64,000 nt of DNA from Castellaniella sp. MT123 (GCF_039614765.1 NZ_CP154879.1:3038001-3102000), one strand, 5' to 3'; shown: positions 28,691-38,416, counted from the stretch's first letter. Numbers and translations: made by a program. Notes: generated by a model from the letters alone, not told the origin.

Positions 28691-29382
28691 TCCGTGTGTG
28701 TGGTGCTGAAACGGTAGCCCGCCCCCCGGACTGTCTGGATGGTGTGTTCCAGGGCGGCCGGGGACAGGGCCTTGCGCAGACGGCGGATATGGACGTCGAC
28801 CGTGCGTTCCTCGACGAAGACATGGTCGCCCCAGACCTGATCCAGCAGCTGGCTGCGGCTATACACGCGCTGTGCGTGCGTCATGAGAAAGTGTAGCAGG
28901 CGAAATTCCGTCGGTCCCATCGGCAGCGCCTGTCCCGCGCCTACGACCTGCCGTGCGTTGGGGTCCAGGGTCAGTGTGCCCGCTTGAATCGGCTCGGGCG
29001 TCAGCTGTGGGGCCCGGCGGCGTAGCAGCGATTTGATGCGCGCCAGCAGCTCGCGCGGGGAAAAGGGTTTGGTCAGGTAGTCGTCGGCACCGGATTCCAG
29101 GCCGTCCACCTTGTCTTGTTCCGTGCCGCGTGCCGTGAGCATGATCAGGGGGATGTCCCGGGTGCGCGGCGCGGCGCGCAGTTGCTGGGCGAGGCGGATG
29201 CCGGGCTGGTCCGGCAGCATCCAGTCCAGCAGGATCAGGTCCGGCAGGACACTCTGGATCTGTGCCTGGGCCTCGCGGCTGTCGCCGGCGCTGCGCACCG
29301 CATAACCGGCATGTTGCAGATTGACGGTCAGCAGTTCCTGGATGGCGGGTTCATCTTCGACGATGAGGATCGTGGCTGGCAT
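28687..29382 (-). CDS. phoB: Phosphate regulon response regulator
   Basis: A 231-aa OmpR/PhoB-family regulator: a receiver domain with phosphorylation site Asp53 in LILLDWMLP and a C-terminal winged helix (GPTEFRLLHFLMTH, VDVHIRRLRKAL, VRGAGYRF). Sequence through the receiver is close to PhoB. It activates phosphate-starvation genes. A PHO-box-like repeat lies about 47 bases upstream of its ATG, in line with autoregulation. Confidence 0.92.
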   Translation of the reverse strand: MPATILIVEDEPAIQELLTVNLQHAGYAVRSAGDSREAQAQIQSVLPDLILLDWMLPDQPGIRLAQQLRAAPRTRDIPLIMLTARGTEQDKVDGLESGADDYLTKPFSPRELLARIKSLLRRRAPQLTPEPIQAGTLTLDPNARQVVGAGQALPMGPTEFRLLHFLMTHAQRVYSRSQLLDQVWGDHVFVEERTVDVHIRRLRKALSPAALEHTIQTVRGAGYRFSTTHTE

Positions 29383-29428
29383 GATGGATGAGTTCGAACG
29401 GCGTGGTAAGCGCGGGAGTTTGTGACTG

Positions 29429-29457
29429 GGGTCATCATACGGTCACATTATTTCATT
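29429..29457 (+). promoter_or_regulatory. PHO-box-like direct repeat between phoB and ubiE
   Basis: Three 7-base units with 4-base AT-rich spacers: GGGTCAT, CGGTCAC and TTTCATT. The 11-base periodicity and GTCA cores match PhoB binding sites. The units read in the plus direction, towards ubiE, so whether they serve phoB, ubiE or both is open. Confidence 0.5.
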
Positions 29458-29525
29458 CATATGACGTCTTCAGGGTCTTGGCAATCCATGGGATGGCTAG
29501 AGGAATGCGGTACGATACGCGGATC

Positions 29526-30290
29526 ATGATTGAATCATCCCACGACGCCGGCCAGGGGCCGCAAACTCATTTCGGTTTCGAGACCGTCCGCGAGTCGGAC
29601 AAGGCCCATCGCGTTGCCGATGTCTTTCATTCGGTCGCCTCACGCTACGACCTGATGAACGACCTGATGTCCGGTGGGTTGCATCGTATCTGGAAGGCCT
29701 TCACGGTGGGTCGGGCCCAGATTCGCCCCGGGATGCGGGTGCTGGACATCGCCGGGGGCACCGGCGATCTGGCGCGCGCGTTCGCACGCCGGGCGGGGCC
29801 TACCGGCCAGGTCTGGCTGACCGACATCAATGATTCCATGCTGCGGGTCGGGCGGGACCGCCTGCTGGATCGCGGCCTGGTGACGCCGGTGGCGGTCTGC
29901 GACGCGGAATGCCTGCCGTTTCCCGACCGTTATTTCGACCGTGTGTCGGTGGCTTTCGGTTTGCGCAACATGACGCACAAAGACCGCGCCCTGGCTGAAA
30001 TGCATCGGGTGCTGAAACCCGGCGGCAAGCTGCTGGTGCTGGAATTCTCGCGCGTGGCGCGCCCGCTTGCCCCCGTCTACGACTGGTATTCCTTCAACGT
30101 CCTGCCCAAGATGGGCCAGCTGGTGGCGTCCGACGAGGCCAGCTACCGGTATCTGGCCGAATCCATCCGCATGCACCCGGACCAGGAAACCCTGGCCGAC
30201 ATGCTGCGCACTGTGGGGTTCAGTCGGGTACAGTATTTCAACATGACGGTCGGTGTTGTGGCGCTGCACGAAGGGGTGCGGCTGAACTGA
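29526..30290 (+). CDS. ubiE: Ubiquinone/menaquinone C-methyltransferase
   Basis: A 254-aa SAM-dependent methyltransferase that C-methylates the quinone ring. Motifs include [18 protein letters not shown], the SAM loop [14 protein letters not shown] and [14 protein letters not shown], all diagnostic of UbiE. I start at ATG 29526 (MIESSHDAG); an in-frame ATG at 29505 just after AGAGGA is possible. It heads a ubiquinone cluster with ubiJ and ubiB downstream, and a terminator follows. Confidence 0.93.
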   Translation: MIESSHDAGQGPQTHFGFETVRESDKAHRVADVFHSVASRYDLMNDLMSGGLHRIWKAFTVGRAQIRPGMRVLDIAGGTGDLARAFARRAGPTGQVWLTDINDSMLRVGRDRLLDRGLVTPVAVCDAECLPFPDRYFDRVSVAFGLRNMTHKDRALAEMHRVLKPGGKLLVLEFSRVARPLAPVYDWYSFNVLPKMGQLVASDEASYRYLAESIRMHPDQETLADMLRTVGFSRVQYFNMTVGVVALHEGVRLN

Positions 30291-30315
30291 CATTCATCGC
30301 GCCGATTTCGGGATG

Positions 30316-30342
30316 GGGCCGCGTCGAGCGGCCCTTTGTCTT
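30316..30342 (+). terminator. Intrinsic terminator after ubiE
   Basis: A GGGCCGC/GCGGCCC 7-bp stem with a 5-base loop, followed by TTTGTCTT, 26 bases after the ubiE stop. It separates ubiE from the Tim44-domain gene, which therefore probably has its own promoter. Confidence 0.75.
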
Positions 30343-30459
30343 GCTGCGCATACCAGAGATCTGTGGTAATTTATGAATATTCAGCTTGTTGTCAGGTTCG
30401 ATCGAATCCCTGTCTTTATTCCTTCCCAGGCTGATGAACGAACTCGTCCAGGAGACTCC

Positions 30460-31431
30460 ATGACCGTTCAATTCCCTCGCTGGATTGTCGCCGCGCTGCT
30501 GCTTGTCGCTGCGTTGGCAATGCTGTCCGCCACCTCGGATGCGCATGCGCGCCGGCTGGGTGGTGGCTCGAGCCTAGGGCGCCAGTCCACCAACGTCATC
30601 CAGCAGCGTCAGGCGGTCACACCGCCGGCCGCCAACACCACCCAGCGCGCGGCAGCTCCCGCCGCCGGGGCTGCGGCAGGCACGGCAGCCACCGGTGCGG
30701 CCGCCAAATCCGGCATGTCCCGCTGGCTGGGCCCCATCGCCGGCATCGCGGCTGGCCTGGGTATCGCCGCGCTGTTGTCCAGCCTGGGCCTATCCGGCGC
30801 CTTCCTTGAATTCCTGTCCAGCGCCTTGTTGATCGGATTGGTGGTGTTTGCCGTGATCTTCCTGGTGCGCCGGCTGCGCGGCGCCCAGCGTCCGCTGGCC
30901 GCGGCCACTCCGGCGGGTGGCAACAGCTACCGTCAGGCGGAATCGGGCGCCGCTCCCTGGAAGCCGACGCCTGCCGCGCCGGTGAATCCCGCCGCTGCGT
31001 CGGCGGCTCCGGTGATCGAAGCCGTTCCTTCGGTGGATACGCAGGATCCGTCCTGGTTCATTCCGGGCGACTTCGATGTCCCCAGTTTCCTGGCACAGGC
31101 CAAGCAGCAATTCACCCGGGTCCAGGCCCTATGGGACGCGGGCGACCGCGACGGCCTGCGGGAATTCCTGACCGATGATCTGCTGGCGGAAATCACCCCG
31201 CGCCTGCCCCAGCCCGGCGAGGGCAACGTCACCGGGATCGTGCTGCTGAACGCCGAACTGCTGGGTATCGAAGCGGTGGCCGGAGGCCATCTGGCCAGCG
31301 TGCGCTATTCCGGCATGCTGCGCGAATCGGCCGGTGCCGAGGCCTTCCGCTTCGAAGAGGTCTGGAATCTGTACAAGGCCGAAGGCGCGGGCTGGCTGCT
31401 GGCCGGAATCCAGCAGCTCAACCCGCAATGA
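30460..31431 (+). CDS. Tim44-domain membrane protein
   Basis: A 323-aa protein with a signal-like N-terminal helix (about 8-28), an Ala/Pro-rich linker, a hydrophobic pair of segments (about 85-125, PIAGIAAGLGIAALLSSLG), another Ala/Pro linker and a C-terminal Tim44/TolA-like domain (about 195-323, LAQAKQQFTRVQALWDAGD and RFEEVWNLYKAEG). Proteins of this type sit in or near the inner membrane; the function in bacteria is not established. ATG 30460 follows a GGAG-type site. Located between ubiE and ubiJ, as I recall for Bordetella relatives. Confidence 0.82.
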   Translation: MTVQFPRWIVAALLLVAALAMLSATSDAHARRLGGGSSLGRQSTNVIQQRQAVTPPAANTTQRAAAPAAGAAAGTAATGAAAKSGMSRWLGPIAGIAAGLGIAALLSSLGLSGAFLEFLSSALLIGLVVFAVIFLVRRLRGAQRPLAAATPAGGNSYRQAESGAAPWKPTPAAPVNPAAASAAPVIEAVPSVDTQDPSWFIPGDFDVPSFLAQAKQQFTRVQALWDAGDRDGLREFLTDDLLAEITPRLPQPGEGNVTGIVLLNAELLGIEAVAGGHLASVRYSGMLRESAGAEAFRFEEVWNLYKAEGAGWLLAGIQQLNPQ

Positions 31432-31473
31432 CGCCACATCCCGTGTCCATACGCACAGGATAAAACCGGTAAA

Positions 31474-31497
31474 CTGGGGCCTTGTACAAGGCCCCAG
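31474..31497. repeat. Perfect 24-base palindrome between the Tim44 gene and ubiJ
   Basis: Arms CTGGGGCCTT and AAGGCCCCAG flank a central GTAC, giving a perfect 24-base palindrome in a 136-base intergenic gap. As RNA it folds into a 10-bp hairpin with a tetraloop but has no T tract, so it may be an operator, a processing hairpin or a poor terminator. Confidence 0.7.
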
Positions 31498-31567
31498 TGC
31501 TTTCTGGATGCCGTTCGCGGTCCTCGATCCGGTTTCGTCCGATGCGGGCCGGCCATCGGTCCCTCGC

Positions 31568-32194
31568 ATGAACATGTCTTTTCCCTTCTTCCTGCCTCAT
31601 CCCGCGGCATTGCTGCTGCGCGGCTTCAATGCCTTATTGCACCGAGAACCCTGGGCGCGCGAACGTCTGATGGCCCATGCGGGCAAATCCGTGCGTCTGT
31701 CCGCCGGGCATCCCTGGTCGCTGCAGGCGTCCATCGGCTCCGACGGGACCCTGCAGGCGTGCGATGCGGCCGTGGTGCCCGATGTTACCCTGTCCGTGCC
31801 ATCCGACCGTCTGCGTGACCTGCCCGCCGCCTGGCGGGACCAGGGGTTGGCGGGTGTGACGGCGCTGGCTCATATCCAGGGGGACGCGGGGCTTGCCCAT
31901 CTGGTGTCCGACCTGGCGCGCGGCCTCAGCTGGGATGTGGAAGACGATCTGTCCCGGGTCGTGGGCGATGTCGTTGCCGTGCGGCTGACGCAGGGTGCCA
32001 GACTGCTGGCCGGTGGCGTAAGACAGACTGCCGGGCGGGCACGGGACAATCTGGCCGAATACCTGGGGGAAGAATCCGGCATCGGGGTTCGTGGCGTGGA
32101 TTTCGGGGCCTGGCAGGTTGATCTGCGCACGCTGGAAGCCCGTCTGGACCGTCTGAATGCGCGCCTGTCCCGTCTGCCGGAGGGCGCATGCTGA
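31568..32194 (+). CDS. ubiJ: Ubiquinone biosynthesis accessory factor UbiJ (SCP2 domain)
   Basis: A 208-aa protein with an N-terminal SCP2 lipid-binding domain ([21 protein letters not shown], then ITSVPSD-like strands) and a C-terminal helical region with coiled-coil character ([18 protein letters not shown]). UbiJ binds polyprenyl intermediates and organises the Ubi complex with UbiK. Start MNMSFPFFL; a second ATG lies two codons on. It overlaps ubiB by 7 bases, confirming the operon. Confidence 0.88.
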   Translation: MNMSFPFFLPHPAALLLRGFNALLHREPWARERLMAHAGKSVRLSAGHPWSLQASIGSDGTLQACDAAVVPDVTLSVPSDRLRDLPAAWRDQGLAGVTALAHIQGDAGLAHLVSDLARGLSWDVEDDLSRVVGDVVAVRLTQGARLLAGGVRQTAGRARDNLAEYLGEESGIGVRGVDFGAWQVDLRTLEARLDRLNARLSRLPEGAC

Positions 32195-33753
32195 CGTTTC
32201 TGCGCGTGGGGTACATCCTGTGGGTGGCTCTGCGGTATCGGCTCGACGAGATGGTCCTGTCCGGCCTGCAGCACCCTTGGGCGCATGCCTTGCTGCGCGT
32301 GGTCTGCCTGGGGCGCCGTCCCCACAGGCCGCGCGGCGAACGACTGCGGCTGGCGCTGGAAACCCTGGGCCCGATCTATGTGAAATTCGGCCAGGTGCTG
32401 TCCACGCGCCGCGACCTGGTGCCCACCGACATCGCCGATGAGCTCGCCCTGCTGCAGGATCGCGTACCGCCGTTTCCTTCGGATCAGGCCGCCGCCATCA
32501 TCGAAGAATCCCTGGGGGCGCCTCCACAAACTCTGTTTGCCGAGTTCGAGCGCGACCCGGTGGCGTCGGCATCGATTGCTCAGGTGCACTTCGCCGTGCT
32601 GCATGACGGCCGGGAAGTCGCCGTCAAGGTCCTGCGCCCCGCGATGCGCGAGGCCATCGAACGCGACCTGACGCTGCTGCGCGCCCTGGCGGGGCTGGTC
32701 GAACGGCTGGTGCCCGATGGCCGGCGCCTCAAGCCTCGCGAGGTCGTGGCCGAATTCGACAAATACCTGCATGACGAACTGGACCTGATCCGCGAGGCGG
32801 CCAACTGCAGCCAGTTGCGGCGCAATTTCGGGCCGGACACCGGTCGTGCCGACTTGCTGCTGGTGCCCGAGGTCGTCTGGGAGTTCTGCGCCAGCCAGGT
32901 GTTCACCATGCAGCGCATGCGCGGCGTGCCCGTCAGCCGGGTGGCGCAACTGCGCGAACTGGGGGTCGATATTCCGCGCCTGGCGCGTCAGGGGGTCGAG
33001 ATCTTTTTCATGCAGGTGTTCACGGACGGCTTCTTCCATGCCGACATGCATCCGGGCAACATCTACGTATCGGATGATCCCGAAACGCTCGGGCGCTACA
33101 TTGCGCTGGACTTTGGCATCGTCGGATCGCTGTCGGAATTCGACAAGAACTACCTGGCGCAGAATTTCCTGGCCTTTTTCCGCCGCGATTATCGGCGGGT
33201 GGCCCAGTTGCACATCGAGTCGGGCTGGGTGCCGTCCACCACGCGCGAAGAAGAACTGGAAGGTGCCGTTCGGGCGGTGTGCGAACCGTACTTCGACCGG
33301 CCGTTGGCGGAAATCTCACTGGGTCAGGTGCTGCTGCGACTGTTCCAGACCTCGCGGCGCTTCAGTGTGGAAATCCAGCCGCAACTGGTGCTTTTGCAAA
33401 AAACCCTGCTGAACGTCGAGGGCATGGGGCGCGAGCTCGACCCCAACCTGGATCTGTGGCAGACGGCCAAGCCCTTCCTCGAAAAATGGATGCATCAGCG
33501 CGTCGGCCTGCGCGGCTTGCGTCAGCGTCTGGACCAGGAAGCCAGCCAATGGGCGCAGATCCTGCCGCAGATCCCGCGGCTGGCCTATACCCGGCTGAAC
33601 CATCCCGATCCTGGACCCGCCATGCGTTCCGAACTGGAACGGCTGCGACGCGCCCAGGAAGGCGCCAACCGTTTGCTGATGGTGCTGTGTGGCATCCTGG
33701 CTGTCGGCCTGGGTGTCGCCGTGTGGGCGCTGACACGCGGGGGATGGGTATGA
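32188..33753 (+). CDS. ubiB: Ubiquinone biosynthesis protein UbiB (ABC1 kinase-like)
   Basis: A 521-aa member of the atypical kinase family (ABC1/ADCK). It has the family motif [14 protein letters not shown], an Ala-rich loop ([14 protein letters not shown]), [11 protein letters not shown] and the metal-binding ALDFGIVG, and ends in two C-terminal membrane helices (about 488-518). It is needed for aerobic ubiquinone synthesis. It shares an ATGA overlap with the next gene. Confidence 0.94.
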   Translation: MLTFLRVGYILWVALRYRLDEMVLSGLQHPWAHALLRVVCLGRRPHRPRGERLRLALETLGPIYVKFGQVLSTRRDLVPTDIADELALLQDRVPPFPSDQAAAIIEESLGAPPQTLFAEFERDPVASASIAQVHFAVLHDGREVAVKVLRPAMREAIERDLTLLRALAGLVERLVPDGRRLKPREVVAEFDKYLHDELDLIREAANCSQLRRNFGPDTGRADLLLVPEVVWEFCASQVFTMQRMRGVPVSRVAQLRELGVDIPRLARQGVEIFFMQVFTDGFFHADMHPGNIYVSDDPETLGRYIALDFGIVGSLSEFDKNYLAQNFLAFFRRDYRRVAQLHIESGWVPSTTREEELEGAVRAVCEPYFDRPLAEISLGQVLLRLFQTSRRFSVEIQPQLVLLQKTLLNVEGMGRELDPNLDLWQTAKPFLEKWMHQRVGLRGLRQRLDQEASQWAQILPQIPRLAYTRLNHPDPGPAMRSELERLRRAQEGANRLLMVLCGILAVGLGVAVWALTRGGWV

Positions 33754-34238
33754 CAGGGGATGCGCGCTTCGAAGCCAAGATCCTGTCGCCGGCCGAATGC
33801 GAGGCTGCCGTGCGTCAGGGCCGTTTTCCGCGCCCACTGGTGTTCACCAACGGTGTTTTTGACATCCTGCATCGCGGGCATGTGACGTATCTGGACCAGG
33901 CCGCCCAGCTGGGCGCGGCCCTGATCGTGGCGGTCAACACCGACGCCTCTGTGCGCCGTCTGGGCAAGGGCCCTGACCGGCCGCTGAATGCGCAGGAAGA
34001 CCGCGCTGCGCTGCTGGCCGCGCTGGCCTGCGTCGACGTCGTGACCTGGTTCGACGAAGACACCCCGCTGGAATTGATTCAGGCATTGCGCCCCGACGTG
34101 ATCGTCAAAGGCGGTGACTACGACATGGATACTCTGCCCGAAACGGCTGCGGTGCGTGGGTGGGGCGGCAGCGCCGTGGCAATCCCGTTCGAGCATCAGC
34201 GCTCGACGACGGCGCTGTTGAAGAAGATACGCCGGTAA
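33750..34238 (+). CDS. rfaE2: D-glycero-beta-D-manno-heptose 1-phosphate adenylyltransferase
   Basis: A 162-aa nucleotidyltransferase of the RfaE domain II type (monofunctional, not the fused HldE kinase). The HxGH-like motif is [15 protein letters not shown] (34-48), and the C-terminal part holds ISxTxxxxK-like sequence ([12 protein letters not shown]). It activates heptose 1-phosphate to ADP-heptose for the LPS core. The ATG at 33750 overlaps the ubiB stop (ATGA). The matching heptose kinase is not in the window. Confidence 0.9.
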   Translation: MTGDARFEAKILSPAECEAAVRQGRFPRPLVFTNGVFDILHRGHVTYLDQAAQLGAALIVAVNTDASVRRLGKGPDRPLNAQEDRAALLAALACVDVVTWFDEDTPLELIQALRPDVIVKGGDYDMDTLPETAAVRGWGGSAVAIPFEHQRSTTALLKKIRR

Positions 34239-34239
34239 T

Positions 34240-34920
34240 TCAGAAGGTAAACCGGGGGCGGGCGGTACCCCGCAGCGGCTTGGTCCAGGTATCGAAAATC
34301 TGCACGGTTTCGAAGTTCGCGGCAGCGGTGCGTGTGATGCTGCAGGCGGTCATGATCGGATTGTGGCCGACGATGGCCACCAGGCGCCCGCCCACGGCCA
34401 ACTGGTATTTCAGGGCGTCCGGGACGGTGGGCACCGACCCTGTGATCAGGATGGCGTCGTATTCGGCCGTGCCCCAGCCCGCATGGGCGTCCCCCGTTTC
34501 CAGGACGACGTTGCCGATCTGGTTGCGGGTCAGGTTGGTCTGGGCAAAGGCAGCCAGGCGGCTGTCGATCTCGATGCTGGTCACCTGTTGGCACAGGCAC
34601 GACAAGAGCGCGGCCTGATAGCCCGATCCCGTGCCGATTTCCAGCACGCAGTCCGTGGGCTGCAGCCGCAGTGCCTCGGTCAGCCTGGCCTCGACCTTGG
34701 GTGAGAGCATGCATTCGCGGCTGTCGACGCCATCGATCACCAGCGGCAGTTCCGTGTCGGCAAACGCCAACGCGCGCAGCTGCGGCGGCACAAAACGTTC
34801 GCGTGGCATATCGAAGAGCGCTTGCAGTACACGTTCGTCCTGGATGTACCAGGGGCGGATCTGCTGTTCGATCATGTTGAAACGGGCACGTTCGGCTTCG
34901 GTGATGTCGTTGACGTTCAT
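34240..34920 (-). CDS. Protein-L-isoaspartate O-methyltransferase family protein
   Basis: A 226-aa SAM-dependent methyltransferase of the Pcm fold, with LEIGTGSGYQAALLSCL (SAM loop at 94-109) and RERFVPPQLRALAFADTELPL. The catalytic Ser seen in true Pcm (in the TxS-QP-like loop) is not obvious here (ECMLSPKVEARL), so it may be a divergent Pcm-like enzyme. The gene is convergent with the heptose gene with 1 base between stops. Confidence 0.82.
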   Translation of the reverse strand: MNVNDITEAERARFNMIEQQIRPWYIQDERVLQALFDMPRERFVPPQLRALAFADTELPLVIDGVDSRECMLSPKVEARLTEALRLQPTDCVLEIGTGSGYQAALLSCLCQQVTSIEIDSRLAAFAQTNLTRNQIGNVVLETGDAHAGWGTAEYDAILITGSVPTVPDALKYQLAVGGRLVAIVGHNPIMTACSITRTAAANFETVQIFDTWTKPLRGTARPRFTF

Positions 34921-35048
34921 GTCGCGTGAGTCTCAGGGTTAACGTGAATCGATTATAGGCCAGGCGCCCGGTCCGCGAGTGGGCGCCTGGCGGAAGGCTC
35001 GCCGGAGCCGGGGACGGAAGACAGGGTCCTGGGTTCGGGGCGCAGGGC

Positions 35049-35870
35049 TTACGCCTGTGTGGGCCACCAGGCATGGAAGTGGTGTACCGGGCCGTGTCCG
35101 GAGCCCACCGTCAATTGACCGGATGCGGCAATGGCGCGTTCCAGGTAGGTCTTGGCCTGGCGGGCGGCTTCGGGGACGTCGCCGGTGCGCGGCAGCAGGG
35201 CTGCCAGGGCGGCCGATAGTGTGCAGCCGGTGCCGTGGGTGTTCGGGGTTTCGATCCGGCGGCCCGGCAATTCGATCATGCGGTCGCCATCGTGCAGCAG
35301 ATCGATGGTGTCGTTGCCCGGCAGGTGGCCGCCCTTCAGGAAGACCCAGCGGTCGGCGTCGTCGGGCAGCAGCCGGCGCAGCCGTTCGGCCACGCGGCGC
35401 ATGTCCTTCAGGTTGTCCGCAGCCCCCTGGCCGAGCAGGACGCCGGCTTCCGGCAGATTGGGGGTGATGACGGTGGCCAGCGGGATCAAGCCTTCACGCA
35501 GGGCTTCCACCGCCTGGCGTTCCAGCAGGTGATCGCCGCTTTTTGCAACCATGACCGGGTCCAGCACCAGATGGGCGGGCTTCCAGTGGGCCAGGCGATC
35601 AGCCACCACACGGGTGACGCCCGCCTGACCCAGCATGCCGATCTTCACGGCATCGACGCGCACATCGGCGAACAATGTGTCGATCTGGGCGGCGACGAAT
35701 TCCGGCGGGACCGGCGAGATGCCGGTGACGGCCTGGGTGTTCTGCGCGGTCAGCGCGGCGATCACGGCCATGCCATAGGCGCCCAAGGCGCTCATGGTCT
35801 TGACATCGGCCAACACGCCGGCTCCCCCGGAGGGGTCGACGCCGGCGATGGACAAAGTATTGGGAATCAT
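35049..35870 (-). CDS. thiD: Hydroxymethylpyrimidine/phosphomethylpyrimidine kinase
   Basis: A 273-aa ribokinase-fold enzyme that phosphorylates HMP and HMP-P in thiamine synthesis. It shows LSIAGVDPSGGAGVLADVKTM at the N-terminus, MVAKSGDHLL, and the anion-hole motif NTHGTGCTLSAALAAL near the C-terminus. ATG 35870 is chosen; ATG 35882 four codons upstream is also possible and neither has a clear ribosome site. thiG lies upstream on the same strand with a hairpin between. Confidence 0.9.
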   Translation of the reverse strand: MIPNTLSIAGVDPSGGAGVLADVKTMSALGAYGMAVIAALTAQNTQAVTGISPVPPEFVAAQIDTLFADVRVDAVKIGMLGQAGVTRVVADRLAHWKPAHLVLDPVMVAKSGDHLLERQAVEALREGLIPLATVITPNLPEAGVLLGQGAADNLKDMRRVAERLRRLLPDDADRWVFLKGGHLPGNDTIDLLHDGDRMIELPGRRIETPNTHGTGCTLSAALAALLPRTGDVPEAARQAKTYLERAIAASGQLTVGSGHGPVHHFHAWWPTQA

Positions 35871-35888
35871 CGCGGGTTCCATGCGAGG

Positions 35889-35911
35889 CGGGGTGTGATT
35901 GGCACACCCCG
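35889..35911 (-). repeat. Hairpin between thiG and thiD
   Basis: CGGGGTGTG and CACACCCCG form a perfect 9-bp stem with a 5-base loop in the 55-base gap after the thiG stop. There is no T tract, so it is more likely an RNA processing or stability element than a full terminator. It overlaps the region before the thiD start and could affect its translation. Confidence 0.6.
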
Positions 35912-35925
35912 TTGAGGCGAACGGG

Positions 35926-36729
35926 TCAGGCGGCCCTGGTCGAAGGCAGCAGGCCTTCTTTGGGCGAGCTGGGGTCGGCGTCATAGTATTTGCGCTTGAC
36001 TCGGCCAGCCAGATACGCCTCGCGCCCGGCTTCGACTGCCAGGCGCATGGCTCGGGCCATGCGGATCGGCTCGCGCGCACCGGCGATGGCCGTGTTCATC
36101 AGGATCGCGTCGCAGCCGAGTTCCATCGCAATGGCCGCATCCGACGCGGTGCCCACGCCCGCATCCACCAGCACCGGGACCCGGGCCTGATCGATGATCA
36201 GCCGCAGATTCCAGGGGTTGATGATGCCCATGCCCGAGCCGATCAGCGAGGCCAGCGGCATCACGGCTGCGACACCGATGTCTTCCAGCATGCGGCACTG
36301 GATCGGGTCGTCGCTGCAATAGACCATGACGTCGAACCCGTCGGCTACCAGGGTGCGGGCCGCAGCCAGAGTCTCTGGCATGTTGGGGAACAGGTTGCCG
36401 GCGTCGCCCAGGACTTCGAGCTTGCACAGCTTGTGGCCATCCAGCAGTTCGCGCGCCAGGCGCAGTGTGCGCACGGCATCGTCCGCCGTGTAGCAGCCGG
36501 CTGTGTTGGGCAGGATCGTGTAGCGGTCCGGCGACAGGAAATCCAGCAGATTGGGTTCGCCCGGATTTTGGCCGATGTTCGTGCGGCGGATCGCGACCGT
36601 CACGATTTCTGCGCCACTGGCCTCGATGGCCTGGCGGGTTTCTTTAAAGTCGCGGTATTTGCCGGTGCCGACCAGCAGGCGGGATTGGAAGGAGCGATCG
36701 GCGATGGTCAGGGTGTCGGGGGTGGTCAT
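35926..36729 (-). CDS. thiG: Thiazole synthase
   Basis: A 267-aa TIM-barrel enzyme that makes the thiazole phosphate part of thiamine. Motifs: [41 protein letters not shown], and the C-terminal [20 protein letters not shown]. ThiG needs ThiS and ThiF/ThiH or ThiO; none is next to it, and the upstream 192 bases contain no ThiS-like frame. ATG 36729. I saw no TPP riboswitch upstream. Confidence 0.93.
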   Translation of the reverse strand: MTTPDTLTIADRSFQSRLLVGTGKYRDFKETRQAIEASGAEIVTVAIRRTNIGQNPGEPNLLDFLSPDRYTILPNTAGCYTADDAVRTLRLARELLDGHKLCKLEVLGDAGNLFPNMPETLAAARTLVADGFDVMVYCSDDPIQCRMLEDIGVAAVMPLASLIGSGMGIINPWNLRLIIDQARVPVLVDAGVGTASDAAIAMELGCDAILMNTAIAGAREPIRMARAMRLAVEAGREAYLAGRVKRKYYDADPSSPKEGLLPSTRAA

Positions 36730-36921
36730 GGCGTGCTTGTCAGGGGACGTTCGTGCGAAGCGGCCGTATCTGTCCGGCCACGGACAAGGATAATCCATTT
36801 GAGCGCGGATGGTGTGTGGGCCGCGCAGTCGTCCGGGAGAGTCGGTATTAATGTAAGAAAGTACGAATTTGTTGTATAAATTGCATCATTCGTAAACAAA
36901 CATATAAACCAGGGGGAAGTC

Positions 36922-38415
36922 ATGATGCGGTCCACACAATGGCTGCGGTGGGGGGTGCTGTGTGTCTGTTCCGTTGCGCTGGCCGGTTGCGCCGGCACGC
37001 GGACCGTGGCGAAAAAGGACGCGGTGAACTATCTGGCCAGTTCCGACTACCAGGGCTATGCCGCGCATTACCTGGATGCCAAAGGTCAACCAACTTATGA
37101 TCCGAAAAGCTTGCTGGATACGCTTGAGGCGGGCAAGGCTTTCAATGATGCCGGGATGTGGGCCCTGAGCCGGGATGCTTTCGATGCGGCCGGCGGCTTG
37201 CTGAACTGGAAGGAAGATTCCGTCGATACGCCATCAGAGGTCGCCAACCTGCTGGGTACGACACTGACCAGTGACGCCTTTGGCGCGTATCAGGGCAAGA
37301 TCCACCAGGGTTCCCTGATCGATTATTACCAGGCTATCAATGATTTGATGCTGGGTAGCGAGGCCAATGCCAGGGTGGATTTCAATCGCCTTCAGGTGCG
37401 CCAGGACAATGCGGTCACGCAACTGGGCGCCTTCGCGGCGACGGTCAACCACTCGGTCAAGGACGGCCTGGCGGACGAGAAAAACGACAAGGCTAAACAA
37501 AGCCTGGGTGAGGTGGGTCCCAAAATTGCCGATGGCATCAAGGATCTGCCTGGCGGATTGACCAAGGCCAAGATCAGAATGTCGGTGGGTGATGCATTGG
37601 GGGCCGTGTTCCGTGCCACGTCCGCGACGGAATCCGACAAACGCGCGAATTTCTCGCGCGACATGCTCAAGAGTGCCAGTGCGGCCAGTGCGACGCGCGG
37701 TGGCAGCGCGATGCTGGCCTATCTTGGGCGCGAGATCCGGCGCGGCAAGGGCAGGCTGGCCAACAAGACCATTGTCCTGTTCGAAGACGGAATCGGGCCC
37801 GGTCTGAAGGAATTCCGCATCGACCTGCCGCTCTTTCTCGTGTCGGGCAAGGTCACTTACACCGGGATCGCCCTGCCGCAGTTTCAGCCGGGGCAATCGG
37901 CGTTTGGCAGTCTGAAGGTGGGTTCGGGCAAGACGCAACAGGAAACCGCCACCCTGACCGATCTGAACGAACTGGCCGGCCTGGAATTCGATGCCGCTTA
38001 CAAGGGCATCGTGGCCAAAGCCGTGATCTCGACCGTGATCAAGACTACAGCCCAGGTCGTGGTCAACAACCAGATCGACAAGCAGAACATGGACCCGCTG
38101 GTCGGGTCCTTGCTCAAATTGGGCACGGGTGCCGCGCAGTATGCATTGACCAAGGCCGATGTCAGAAGCTGGGCAAATCTGCCCAACACCATCCAGATGA
38201 TCGTGGTGGATCGGCCAAAAACCGGGACGTTGGCTCTGTCGGGGGCCCTGGGGCAGCCGATCGCCGATATCCCACTGGCAGCGGACGCCAATACCCTGGT
38301 GCTCATCAAGGCGTCGGGGACGGCGGGCAAACCGGCGATCTATGTCCAGACGCTGCCAGCCGATGCGCCAGTCAGATCCGCAGGGGCCTCGTCATCCGCC
38401 AACCAAGAGTCCTGA
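36922..38415 (+). CDS. Large outer-membrane lipoprotein, first gene of a five-gene envelope operon
   Basis: A 497-aa lipoprotein: signal peptide with lipobox VALAGC (Cys23), Ala at +2 predicting the outer membrane. The body is mixed helical: an N-terminal repeat-like part (LLDTLEAGKAFNDAGMWALSRDAFDAAGGLL, cut in the call for length, resembles a TPR unit), and a later domain with IPLFLVSGKVTYTGIALPQF-like strands. It resembles, from memory, the uncharacterised COG3014 lipoproteins that sit beside YcfL and LpoB in some gammaproteobacteria; the function is unknown. GGGGGA precedes the ATG. The YcfL-like gene follows after 1 base. Confidence 0.7.
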   Translation: MMRSTQWLRWGVLCVCSVALAGCAGTRTVAKKDAVNYLASSDYQGYAAHYLDAKGQPTYDPKSLLDTLEAGKAFNDAGMWALSRDAFDAAGGLLNWKEDSVDTPSEVANLLGTTLTSDAFGAYQGKIHQGSLIDYYQAINDLMLGSEANARVDFNRLQVRQDNAVTQLGAFAATVNHSVKDGLADEKNDKAKQSLGEVGPKIADGIKDLPGGLTKAKIRMSVGDALGAVFRATSATESDKRANFSRDMLKSASAASATRGGSAMLAYLGREIRRGKGRLANKTIVLFEDGIGPGLKEFRIDLPLFLVSGKVTYTGIALPQFQPGQSAFGSLKVGSGKTQQETATLTDLNELAGLEFDAAYKGIVAKAVISTVIKTTAQVVVNNQIDKQNMDPLVGSLLKLGTGAAQYALTKADVRSWANLPNTIQMIVVDRPKTGTLALSGALGQPIADIPLAADANTLVLIKASGTAGKPAIYVQTLPADAPVRSAGASSSANQES

Positions 38416-38416
38416 C

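Noticed and set aside
36730-36921. TPP riboswitch or thiS gene upstream of thiG
   Set aside because: No CUGAGA-type THI-box core and no ThiS-like frame ending in GG was found in the 192 bases.
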